Assembly: GCA_013054445.1 (NCBI GenBank)
Contig: JAAMPI010000611.1
Coordinates: forward strand, 1 to 30,307
DNA: 30,307 nucleotides
DNA from: Cudoniella acicularis
Taxonomy: Eukaryota > Ascomycota > Leotiomycetes > Helotiales > Helotiaceae
Reading direction: 5' to 3'
Made by a program: the position numbers and the translations under genes. Numbering within the stretch: position 1 is the stretch's first letter; each line of letters starts with the position of its first letter. The notes below the pieces were generated by a model. The model searched no databases, was not told the origin of the DNA, and worked only from the letters and a program-made list of their open reading frames with translations. This document shows, one piece after another, positions 21,770 through 30,307 of the stretch.

Positions 21770-22549
21770 ATGTCAGGTCAAGATTACTACGGAGGTGGCC
21801 ATCAACAGGGTGGTTACCAACAGCCATACGGCCAACAACAACAACAATACCCTCCTCAATCCAACCACGCACAGGGTCAATATCCTCCTCAACCAGATTA
21901 CTCTTCTCCTCCTCCTCATCATCAAGGAGGCTATGCGCCGCCAGCACAGCAACAGCCTCCTTACGGCCAACCCCAATACCCCCCTCAACCAAACTATGGC
22001 GGTCCTTCACCTTCCCACTCTCCCGCTCCATACGGCCAACAAGCTCCTTATGGCGGCGCACCTGCTAACTCTCAAGCACCTTATGGTCAACAAGGTCCCC
22101 CCTATCCATCATCACACTCCCCTCAACCGCAATATGGCGATAACCGTGCCAGCGCTCCTAGCCAGCCTGGTCAGGAACAAGTTGGACCCAACGGCGAGAG
22201 GGGCTTAGGTGCAACTCTCTTAGGTGGTGGTGCTGGTGCATTTGTCGGACATGAGGCTGGTGGAGGAGCTCTCGGAACAATATTGGGCACCGTAGTTGGA
22301 GCCATCGGTGCCAATGCTCTCGAGCATCATCATAAGAAGAAGAAGGAAGAAAAGAAATACGAGAACGACCAGCTGGCATATGGTGACAGCCAATATGGAG
22401 GAAGCAACTACGGAGGAAGCAATTATGGTGGAAGCAACTATGGCGGCGGTAGTAGTGCAGTCGGTGGCTTGCTTCCACACCACAAGAAGCACAGACAGCA
22501 CCGGTCTCGCAGTCGTGGAATCAACGGAAGCGGCTCTGAAAGTGATTAA
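21770..22549 (+). CDS. Gln/Pro/Tyr/Gly-rich protein with glycine-zipper segment
   Basis: This is a single exon of 259 residues from MSGQDYYGGGHQQGGY. Residues 1-140 are low-complexity, with many YGQQ, YPPQ and PYG steps. Residues about 145-185 form a glycine-zipper hydrophobic stretch, GLGATLLGGGAGAFVGHE followed by GGGALGTILGTVVGAIGANA, like the paired helices of Gly-zipper 2TM domains. A HHHKKKKEEKK charged block follows. Then come YGGSN repeats, and the C-terminus is basic and His/Ser/Arg-rich. Glycine zippers pack helices in membranes or in aggregates; the first 140 residues resemble annexin-type or prion-like disordered tails. It is probably membrane-associated or aggregation-prone and stress-related, but its function is unknown. 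No signal peptide is visible. The start is supported by the TATA and CT-rich leader. Confidence 0.85.
   Translation: MSGQDYYGGGHQQGGYQQPYGQQQQQYPPQSNHAQGQYPPQPDYSSPPPHHQGGYAPPAQQQPPYGQPQYPPQPNYGGPSPSHSPAPYGQQAPYGGAPANSQAPYGQQGPPYPSSHSPQPQYGDNRASAPSQPGQEQVGPNGERGLGATLLGGGAGAFVGHEAGGGALGTILGTVVGAIGANALEHHHKKKKEEKKYENDQLAYGDSQYGGSNYGGSNYGGSNYGGGSSAVGGLLPHHKKHRQHRSRSRGINGSGSESD
22394..22447 (+). repeat. In-frame 15-nt coding minisatellite (YGGSN repeats)
   Basis: Units close to TATGGAGGAAGCAAC are repeated about 3.6 times with synonymous differences, encoding YGGSN each time. Length variation between strains would not shift the frame. Confidence 0.8.
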
Positions 22550-23553
22550 ACCAGCAATGTGGTCTGCCTTTTTCTTGTAGCTCGTCTTTTCGTTTGGGTC
22601 TCGGTTTGGGGTTAGGCCGTTGGTTTTCATTGGTAGGGCGGGTTTCTGATGCCTGGCTTTAGTTGGATTAGCAACTGCTAACTGCCCAACGACACGAATA
22701 ATGAAAAAACTCCTATCTCAAATAAATTTCATGAATTTATTTCCATTTCCTGTGAATCATCTTTGCCCCACTATACTTAGTATTCGTGAATTATCGCTGT
22801 TGCAAATTCATTTTCTTGCCTTCAAAATTGTTCGTATACGACCACCTCTACCCAATCATAGAACTAGCCCTTCTAAACGACAACAGCAAGCGCTGTTACA
22901 GAATTTATGAGCGCAGCAAGTAGGCAGTTGATTTTTGATTATCTCGCGATTTTTGCACTCTCAATATAAGTGCGACTGTGTTTTCTTACCCTCTATCCAG
23001 ACATTAGGCGCTTATTACCGCGAAATCGCAAATAACACTTCATATTATCTCTACTACTGTGAAACACTCGAGGGGGAGCAAATAATTAAACCTAATCTAG
23101 TCTATAGTCCTCTATTTGTATCTAAGTTTCCACATCTTTCATGTAGTGACCATTTAATACTTTTGAAGTGTTTTATACGATTGATAAGCAGCCAATTAGC
23201 GGTGCTACATCCCCATGTATCGCTTAGCAAAAAAAGGGAAAACATTTCAAATATCTTAAATAGCTACGAAACATTTTTCTAAGAAAAATTCGGAATCACA
23301 TACCAAAGTGTCCTTGATTTTGATTGTGGGTTTGTGTCCGGAAGTATCAACTAAAAAGGTGGTTTATTTTTGAAGTGCTGAGCGTGATTTTGTGAAATAA
23401 CAGTTTGGCACTTCTAAGTGGTTGCAAGAGCATGATAATTTGAAACAATTCAATCATCTTCTTTGACTTCTCTTTCATCTTGCATATCAATCCTCCCTTA
23501 AGTCTCATTAACTCAGTAACACAAAAACACTTATATCTACAATACTTCGAAAT
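22550..23553. other. AT-rich intergenic, about 1 kb
   Basis: A near-palindrome with 9-bp arms (AAATAAATT/AATTTATTT) sits at 22720-22742, in the 3' region of the glycine-zipper gene. A second palindrome, ATTTTTCT-A-AGAAAAAT, is near 23273-23289. A 115-codon plus-strand frame at 22935-23282 has no recognisable motif and is not called as a gene. Confidence 0.45.
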
Positions 23554-25567
23554 TTAAACCAAAAAGAAAGTCTTCTCTCTTACCACACTCTGAACGTTTG
23601 TTTCACTCTCATCACTATCCTCAGCGGCCTCTTCCTCGGGCTCGTCATCAGAATCCGATTCTTCTTCCACTGTAGTCTTCGGAAACCTATATCTCCCCAC
23701 CCTTCTAAAATAACCCGGCTTCCCCGCACTGGCAATCACCAGCCCCGAATGCCTCAGCACAACCAAACACCAAAGCTGTCCCTTGACCACTCTCTCCATT
23801 TCCGCAAAGTCATCGAATTTCACCGTCCCCTTTGCTTCAATTAGCCCTTTTCCGTCTGCAGGAATATATAATCGCCCCTGTATTATATGAGAAGTGGAAT
23901 TTGCTTTTGCTGCTGTTTTGAATCAGGTGGTTCGGGCAGGCTCGACAATGCCTCTGATTTTCAAGAAGCCGCCGTCTTCGAGTGGCGTTTTTAGAATATG
24001 GCAGTACGATTTATCATCTTCCTTTTCGAATACCTCGTGTCGAACCTCCCCGCTCACACTCGCCCATGACCAGCTTGGCGCCGCACAGCCCGATGGTCTT
24101 CTAGTTGGGACATTGTCTCCTACCGCATTCCAGAGTAGCATCCAGGGCATCTGATTCTTCCAAATTCCGTAAAGATATTTGTCGCCATTCGAAGGGTCTT
24201 GGACGTGATTTGCTAATCCGAGAAGTGCTGGGAGGCAATCTGATAGGTTAGACAATTTGCGACTCGTGAAGTCTTCAACGATCTCCTTCCAGCATATCCA
24301 AAAATCTATTGCTTTAGGGTATTTCTTTGCCCACTGTTGGCCTACAACTTCGGAATTTTTCTTTGTTCTGTAAGCTATATTTAAGAGTGTTTCGGTTTGG
24401 AATGGTGAATCATCCTCTGCCAATTTTGCCGAGTGACATTCCCAACTTGTTTGATTCTCGTTAAAGAACAGAATTCGCGAGCTGAGATATCTTTCTTGGA
24501 GTACCCAAGCTCGATCATGTATTGGCTCCTCAACCTCATCTGCTGATGGAAATTCTTGGCGTATGAACGCCTTTCCCTTCGTTCCATTTGGTCCTCGGAA
24601 TAGAAATGGAGCTTTTGCTATTAGAGATCGGAGGCTAAGAATCCTAACGACTATCTACTGCTCTGGCAGCACATATTGTCAGAGCAGCGCCCGAGAAAAT
24701 ATCTCCCATGGCTGCAATTTCGGCTTCCCAGTCCTCGGGAGAGTCCTGAATAATATACAAAGCGTCGATCCATATATACGTATATTTCAAGCGCCGAGTC
24801 ATATAAATTGCGTCTTGAAGAGTTTTGGGAAGAGAGGTTACTTGGATTTCTTTCTTCTGTTCAAAAGTCGCCTTGGTGAGCTGGTATTTAGGAATGACTT
24901 TACCCTAGCAGTAAGATAGAGTCAAGTATCGACCTTGAAATCCAAATGGTGGAACAAAAATAACAGGGGATTTCGACCCATCCGGCTGTCCAACATCAAT
25001 TACTCTGGTCGGGAAGCTGCCATCTTTCATTTTTGGGCAATGAGGATGCTTATCTATGCGCTGATTGGCCTAACGAGTCACGAGATCATAGGTTGCCTCT
25101 GACTTCGGATCAGGGGCAATCGGTCTGCCAGGTATGAAAGGAGCCAGTGGGGAATCTGAGGCGGCCAGAGATAGCCGGGTGTTTTATTTGATAGGCACAA
25201 GTTACCCGGCTGAGTATAAATCCCCCCCAAGTGGGAAATGTGTCGTTTGCAATTCTCTCCGAAACGAATACTGCATCTCGATGTTCGAGATGCCTTGATT
25301 GCACTTGCACATAATCCTCGTAATCTCCTCCGCATTCTCCCCTTTCTTCAATACATCCGAAATCCCATCTTCGTAGTTATCCTGCGCGCTTTGGAGAATC
25401 AAGTTGCAGAAGCGACAGCTCTTGCCCGTGACTCGAAGGTCAGAAAGGCTGTCATACTGTCGAGCAACCACAGGCTTGTCTCCTCGACTGTAATCAGGTC
25501 GGTAAAACACCTCAATGTTCTGACATTTGGGACATAATCCTGCCATCTTGACAGGTGATTTAGACAT
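23554..25567 (-). pseudogene. HET-domain (heterokaryon incompatibility) gene, disabled
   Basis: The N-terminus is MSKSPVKMAGLCPKCQNIEV (25567), with an SCRFCNLILQSAQDN stretch typical of HET proteins. The HET core is clear: YLTLSYC-stop-GK, then LPKTLQDAIYMTRRLKYTYI, WIDALYIIQDSPEDWEAEIA, MGDIFSGAALTICAA, RAWVLQERYLSSRILFF and SGCAAPSWSWASVSG. Lesions on the minus strand: TAA at 25202-25204 and 25184-25186, TAG at 25070-25072, TAG at 24905-24907 in place of the conserved Trp of LSYCWG, a net 1-nt shift near 24640-24660 (TAG at 24644-24646), and TGA at 23923-23925. After the last stop the frame continues to an acidic tail ending at 23554. HET proteins trigger programmed death on fusion of unlike hyphae; this copy should make no full protein. 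Introns cannot explain most breaks, since homology continues on both sides. Confidence 0.88.
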
Positions 25568-26298
25568 GAATTCCTCGTGATTGTTGAGGAAGTTGTCCCT
25601 AAAATCTGGCCGCGTCCACGGCGCGACGACGATAAAGTAGCCATTTTTGGGGCGGAACCTCCCCCAACCCCTATTACTGCTAGGTGGGCATGCGCTTTGG
25701 AATGTTTTCGCTGTACTAAAAGGAAAGCTTGGGCTATGTACTAGCCTCGCCGTACCCCTTTAAATCCGTTAGCGAGAAACCGTCTTCGAGCCTGCCGGGA
25801 TGTTACCCTAACCCCTCACGATGCATCTAGAAACCATGAAATTTGAATCACGGAACAACAGAAATTTGCCGGGATTTTGCTTTTCTCAGTCTTTTGTTCA
25901 CTTTCTCGCCCTCAGTAAAGCAGTTGTGCGTGCTGTATTCCCTCAACACTCTATCATAGCATTACGAAGTAGACCTTGGCATTCGAAAACGCCTTCCCGT
26001 GCGCTCTTAACTTGGAAGGTTATCTCAAACAGTCAAACTGCGTCAAACCGAGCTTGGCGCCACACGTGATCAAGTATTCTCATTGGAAGGTCTAAATATG
26101 AAAGCAGTGGTTCGCGAGCTGAATTGATTTCTATCAATTACTCGAGGGTCGACAGGGTCACATCTCACAACAACTTATAAGCTGCATATTTGGCCATAGA
26201 CAACGCATTCAGCTATGAACATCACCAATCATTGAAAATCACGAAAATGTTTAATTCCTAATTTGCTCAAGCCCCACTCCGTTTCTTGGGTCCCTTCC
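25568..26298. other. Intergenic, about 730 bp, between two minus-strand pseudogenes
   Basis: No gene is seen. Short open frames (for example 25821-26069, plus) have no motif. It would contain the former HET promoter and the ADH 3' UTR. Confidence 0.45.
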
Positions 26299-27826
26299 CT
26301 ACTTCTTATAAGTTGTCAAAGCAGGACTCCCAGGTGCGAGGGGCTGCGAAAACTTCGTCTGCACAAACACCTTCTGCATCTCATCCTCCTTTTGCTCGAA
26401 CTTACAATAAACATCCGCAACCTCCGAGATATCCACACAGTGGCTAACCATCTTTAGTGGGTCAATCTCTCCCTTTCAATCATTTCGAGGAGCTTCTCCC
26501 AGTACATGTGCACTGGTGCTTGGCCATTACCAATCAATCGAACACCACGCTCCATCAACAAGCCGATATTGAAATGATTGCACTGTTTTCATCCGTTATC
26601 AAACCGAAAATGAGAAAGGAAAACTCACATATCCTACATAAACCCCCGTAATACTACAACGTCCATAATTCTTCATAGAAGTGATCATCTCGTTGATAAT
26701 CTCACTTGTGTCAGTCTCCAAACCAAGCTGCAGCTCGAAATAATGCGCCCATCCTTAGGATATTCGCCAGCCACACACTCAAGCGCAACATCCGGACCTC
26801 TTGGAACCATTTCCATCAGTTTTGAAGTCACGGTTTCGCTTTTGGTAAGAGAACTGAAGTCTAGTGTCTCAACCTTCGGAATTTTGGACTTGACGTAGTC
26901 TAATCGCCAGTTGCAATCAATAATAATGACGCGAGAAGCGCCATTTATGAATGCGAAGTCGGTGCACATTTAGCCAATAGGGCCTATTAATAATTAGTAT
27001 ATCACCACCATGAAGGGAGAGGTTGTTGACGGACCAGCTCCCCAGATTGCGACAACGTCCCCCTTTTCGACACCAGTGTCCACCACACAGTTCCAAGAGG
27101 TGGCCACCACATCAGAGAGGTAGAGGCTTTTCACATCAGGAAAGCTGTCTGGAAGCTTCAAGAGATTCACACCTCCATACGGAACTCTCACATATTCGGC
27201 TTGCCCGCCAGCAAAGCCGCCCGTAAAGTGAGAATACCCAAATATGCCTGCCGCTCTCCCTCCATACTTGAGAATCATTAACATTTTGCCCAAGGTTCGG
27301 GAAAGTCCAACTTACCATGCCATTCTCCATCGTGTTCGAATTCGTCTTCTCACATTGGCTAGACTGCTTCTTTTTACAATAATAACACTACCACTCCGTT
27401 AGCCCTCCATAACTTGAATCCCAAAAATTGGAAGATCAACACAAGGAAAGAAGAAGAAATACATCATCACAAGCAATCTGAAAACTCGCCACAACCCTAT
27501 CACCCTCTTTAAGCCCCTTAACACCAGGACCCATCAACTCAACAACACCACAAAACTCATGGCCCAAAATATCGCCTTTTTCCAACTGCACGACCGAACC
27601 GTGAAGCAGGTGCAAATCGCTGCCGCAAACAGTACTACCCGTGACTTTCAAAATCACATCTCTATTTTCCATTACTCTTGTTTTCGGCACCTCCCCTTAA
27701 TGTCATGCCATTTCAGCTGATTTCCCAGAAAAGGAATTTTGGAAAGGGGAGGGAGGAAAAGGGAGGTGGGGTATACATACGGACTTCCACGCTATTCTTC
27801 CCCATCCATACCAAAGCCTTCATCAT
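26299..27826 (-). pseudogene. Zinc-dependent alcohol dehydrogenase (MDR), with one nonsense codon and two 1-nt deletions
   Basis: Six exons align with splice sites and phase: 27826-27781, 27695-27463, 27387-27316, 27266-27035, 26983-26629 and 26582-26299. The product starts MMKALVWMGKNSVEVREVPK. It has the catalytic-zinc site STVCGSDLHLLHG and GDILGHEFCG, and the structural-zinc cluster CDDCYYCKKKQSSQC restored across an intron. FGYSHFTGGFAGGQAEYVRV, VVAIWGAGPIG and RVIIIDCNWRLDYVKSKIPK (NAD site) follow. Three lesions: TAA at 26970-26972 where the family has Gln after GPIG, and single-base losses near 26750-26756 and near 26467-26476. Each exon length agrees with exactly one missing base. 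The donor at 27034 is GTCCGT. The family oxidises alcohols or formaldehyde-type substrates with NAD. Everything else is preserved, so decay is recent or partly a sequencing artefact. Confidence 0.82.
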
Positions 27827-28365
27827 CTCGCCGCTCGGATTCGCATACTTCTTCCTGTCATGGCCCGGGTTCGTGATATCTTATTCCGTTGTGGCGTTGT
27901 CACCGTGTCCGAGAAATTTTGCGCGCAACGAAAGCGGCGGCTTGACTTAATGCCATTATTGGGATATTTCCAAGGTTTTTGATATTTTTGGTTTGAATCA
28001 GTAAGATGAGGAAGAAGATGTTAAGAGATAAGAGGTCATGGAACTTTTATTGTGGTATTTTGAGGAAATGCACAGGGGATAAAGGAATATTCGAGTTACG
28101 TCATGCAGGGTATGTTCAAAAGGGGAGCTACGTCAATGTTCTTGCGATTGTGGATTTGTAATTTTTTGAGTTTGAATAACTAGCTTTTTAACTTACTGTA
28201 ATTATTGAGAAAAATCGCGATGCAACATTACAAGAAGTAGGTGTAGACGTGGAAGAAAGGAGGGGGACAATAAGAGACTGACCGACCGAGCACTTTTGCG
28301 GAGAGGAACAAAAATCCTTGCTTTTTCTATCTTTCTCCCTTAGTATAACGGATTTGGTTGACGAC
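27827..28365. other. Intergenic: upstream of the ADH pseudogene
   Basis: AT-rich sequence with no gene seen. The first about 130 bp carry C/T-rich stretches (plus-strand AG-rich on the opposite strand) that may be the former ADH promoter. Confidence 0.4.
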
Positions 28366-28980
28366 TAATTATGACACGCAACAGGAATTTACAATTTCTC
28401 TAAAGTTCAGAGACTGACAGCCGAGGAAGCTGAACAATAGGGGGAAAAGGGGGGAAGGGCACACTTGCCGCCCTGACACGCCGCCTTCACAATCGTTCAA
28501 AGAATAAGAGAGCACTAAACCTAATTACGAAGTGCAACAAAACTCTGAGCTCCGTCCTAACCCAATAGAGTAAATGCCAAGGAAGTTGAATGATAAGAGA
28601 GGGATACAACCCAGACAACACACCCTTCCATGATCATCGTCAAAAAGCACCGAACCCTATCACGAAGTGCAACAAAACTTTGAGCAAGAAAGGGCGCACT
28701 ATCTTATAGGCTGAAGGCTGAAGTCTGAAGGAAGTGAGGCCAGGATCCGGGTTTATTTTTTGCTGCGCATCGCAATTTTCAAATCAATTATACAAAAGTC
28801 TAAGGGGATTCTGGATTCACTAACCTCCAGGCTTCAGGTCTGTACAAATCCTTATCGCAGTTGATTTGAAACTTACGAAGTACAACAAAACAAAATGATA
28901 AGTTAGGGGAATCTGGAGTCACAATCCTCCAGGCTTCGAAAGCACCGAAACTACTTTGCGAACTGCAACAAAACTACGAA
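28366..28980 (+). repeat. Diverged repeat array with ACGAAGTGCAACAAAAC cores
   Basis: Core copies lie at about 28373 (weak), 28527-28544, 28661-28680, 28874-28891 and 28956-28973. Between GAA codons of successive cores the spacing is 156, 135, 213 and 83 bp; the first three are multiples of three. In that plus frame the first units read in parallel: a Y(E/D)xQQ start, a stop at the same place, then RKLN, followed by HT and SKSTEP/ESTKPN segments before the next core. All units carry stops, so no protein is made now. The core is the reverse complement of the one at 15.9-16.2 kb. Confidence 0.55.
28801..28946 (+). repeat. Imperfect direct repeat ending CCTCCAGGCTTC
   Basis: AGGGGATTCTGGATTCAC at about 28803 and AGGGGAATCTGGAGTCAC at about 28907, each followed by CCTCCAGGCTTC, are about 104 bp apart. 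Each copy precedes a core motif, so the pair probably forms a tandem duplication within the larger array. Confidence 0.6.
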
Positions 28981-29371
28981 TTTCGTCTGAAGTTATATTA
29001 TATTGTGAATTCACTTTACCGAGAATCAAAAGGGGTTGCTGACATGAAGATAGCATTTGTGGTAAAAGTTGCAATAAAGAGTAGAAATTCTCTACCGACT
29101 ACTTGCCCTTCACTTGAAAGCCCAAACAAATAAATCGCTATGCTCATTCCCCTGTTATGAGGCCTTGCTTACGAGTGCTCTTTACTCCGTCTATTGTCAA
29201 ATGCTATCTTCAATCAACCAAAAAAACTCCCCCCCCCCCGGGAAAAATAGAAAGGGATTCTCGAGTCTAACTTCTACAATAAGCACTTGGCAATATCTAA
29301 ACGCAAATATTCACTGCCATTCTATCTACAATGTTTTAGTCAATACTTTCTTCCAAAAAGCGTAAACAATA
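28981..29371. other. Intergenic, 3' side of the esterase gene
   Basis: This holds an 11-base C homopolymer at 29229-29239. The plus-strand frame at 29114-29365 has no motif. No gene is seen. Confidence 0.45.
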
Positions 29372-30307
29372 TCACAAAGAAGCCTTGGGGTTAGGAGCAG
29401 GGCCCATCACTCTCCTCAACCAATTCAACCTCGCCTCAAACGAGACCTTCGCAATTGCAGAATCCGCAGCAAAGACGTCGTATCCGTGAAACCCTTCAAC
29501 GCAATAGAAGTTAGTCTAATGTCTCTTTTACCACGAAAATAAAAATTCCGAATATCGAGCGGTTTAGGATGATTTGAGGAAAAAACGGGAGAGGGGAAAC
29601 ACATACCACCAGCCCAAACATGCAACTCACACTGCACACCCGCCTCCCAAAGCCTCGTCGCGTACAGGACATCCTCATCCCTAAACGGCTCTGCACTCCC
29701 ACACTCCACCCAAGCCGTCGGCAACCCGCTCAGATCCTCCGCTCTCGCAGGAGCAATATACATCAACTCTTTCCCCACTTCATCTCCTTTTCTAGCTTTG
29801 TCACCCAAGATCCAATCCCAAGCAACGCGATTGCTCTTCCCCGTCCAGGTTCCCTTATCCATAAACTGCTGGCAGGAAGCTGCCGTCATACGATCATCTA
29901 GCATGGGGTAGACTAGAAGTTGGGCACAGAGTTTAAGCTCGAGTTTTCTGTCTCGTGCTAGGAGGGCCATTCCTGCGGCGAGACCACCGCCTGCGGAGTG
30001 GCCTGCTATTATTACTCTGTTGGGATCAATTCCCAGCTTTGCCGTGTTTTGTGAAAACCACTTCAGCCCCGTGTAGCAATCTTCAATGATAGCAGGATAT
30101 TGGTTTTCAGGCGCTAAACGGTATTCAGGGGTAACGAGCACGGCGTTCAACTCTTTGATCCAGGGGAAAGTACCCTCGAGGAGGAAGTTCCTTGTGCCGA
30201 GAATCATGCCGCCGCCATGAAGGTAGAAGATGCCTGGACGGAGGGTTTTTATATGGGATTTTGTTTCCACGATAGTGAGTTCGATGGTGTTTCCATCGGG
30301 ACCTGGG
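29372..30307 (-). CDS. Alpha/beta-hydrolase esterase, HSL-like family (5' end outside window)
   Basis: Two exons are visible: 30307-29607 (continuing out of the window) and 29493-29372, separated by a 113-bp intron. The joined product shows the oxyanion HGGG in IFYLHGGGMILG, the substrate-loop PEYRLAPENQYPA, and the nucleophile in VIIAGHSAGGGLAAG. The acid lies in GSAEPFRDEDVLYA. Across the intron the catalytic His appears in WAGG|FHGYDVF. The C-terminus is PAPNPKASL. The catalytic triad is complete, so it is probably active on short-chain esters or a secondary metabolite. An open frame continuing through the intron gives a false tail lacking the His and is rejected. The frame is open to the window edge (PGPDGNTIELTIVE), which is too far into the fold to be the start. 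No signal peptide can be judged. Confidence 0.88.

Noticed and set aside
22935..23282. 115-codon plus-strand open frame in an AT-rich gap
   Set aside because: No domain or conserved-looking motif, no splice or promoter context; it could be a transposon relic but nothing supports it.
29425..29606. Unspliced C-terminus of the esterase
   Set aside because: It would lack the catalytic His; splicing 29607 to 29493 restores FHGYD and a normal end.
1..30307. CRISPR arrays, rRNA or tRNA genes
   Set aside because: No regular spacer-repeat array, rRNA-like or cloverleaf-forming segment was found by eye; a fungal nuclear context also makes CRISPR unexpected.

Overview
The window looks like nuclear DNA of a filamentous ascomycete (Pezizomycotina). 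The genes carry short introns (about 46-250 bp) with GTRNGT-like donors, CTAAC/CTAAT branch points close to the acceptor, and typical fungal families: an anion:cation-symporter MFS protein, a GYF-domain protein, a HET domain and an ASC-1-type zinc finger. A helotialean (Leotiomycetes) host is my guess from the general look of the proteins; nothing in the window proves it. Exons were joined by hand using splice signals, reading phase and conserved family motifs.

Layout. 1-297: 5' end of a Tc1/mariner-like transposase on the minus strand and the probable element end. 355-1448 (+): extended SDR (NAD-dependent epimerase/dehydratase) whose first exon is missing, apparently cut off by the transposon. 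1810-4248 (-): ACS-family MFS transporter with an unusually long Ser-rich cytosolic N-terminus. 4571-6768 (-): cystathionine gamma-synthase-type PLP enzyme, nine or more exons including a 10-nt microexon. 7879-12688 (-): large GYF-domain adaptor of 1487 residues. 14105-14944 (+): Gly/Met/Pro/Arg-rich protein of unknown role. 15382-16330 (-): a decayed gene relic and a diverged 240-bp tandem repeat. 16669-18249 (-): class V aminotransferase-fold PLP enzyme. 18649-20204 (+): ASC-1/TRIP4 (yeast Rqt4-like) zinc-finger protein with an apparent 1-nt frameshift. 21770-22549 (+): Gln/Pro/Tyr/Gly-rich glycine-zipper protein. 23554-25567 (-): HET-domain pseudogene with at least six lesions. 26299-27826 (-): zinc-dependent alcohol dehydrogenase with one nonsense codon and two 1-nt deletions. 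28366-28980: diverged repeats sharing a core with the 16-kb array. 29372-30307 (-): alpha/beta-hydrolase esterase, running off the window end.

Functional picture. The left and middle parts are a mix of housekeeping genes (GYF adaptor, ribosome-quality-control-type zinc finger) and metabolic genes (SDR, transporter, two PLP enzymes that may handle sulfur amino acids). I see no convincing biosynthetic cluster. From about 22.5 kb on, the window turns AT-rich and accessory, with two decayed genes and degenerate repeats. The nonsense codons there and in the 15.4-kb relic are mostly explained by CpA-to-TpA changes, which recalls repeat-induced point mutation (RIP). The least explained signal is a short core (TTTGTTGCACTTCG or its complement) in two separate arrays, usually spaced by multiples of three and reading E-V-Q-Q on the coding strand.
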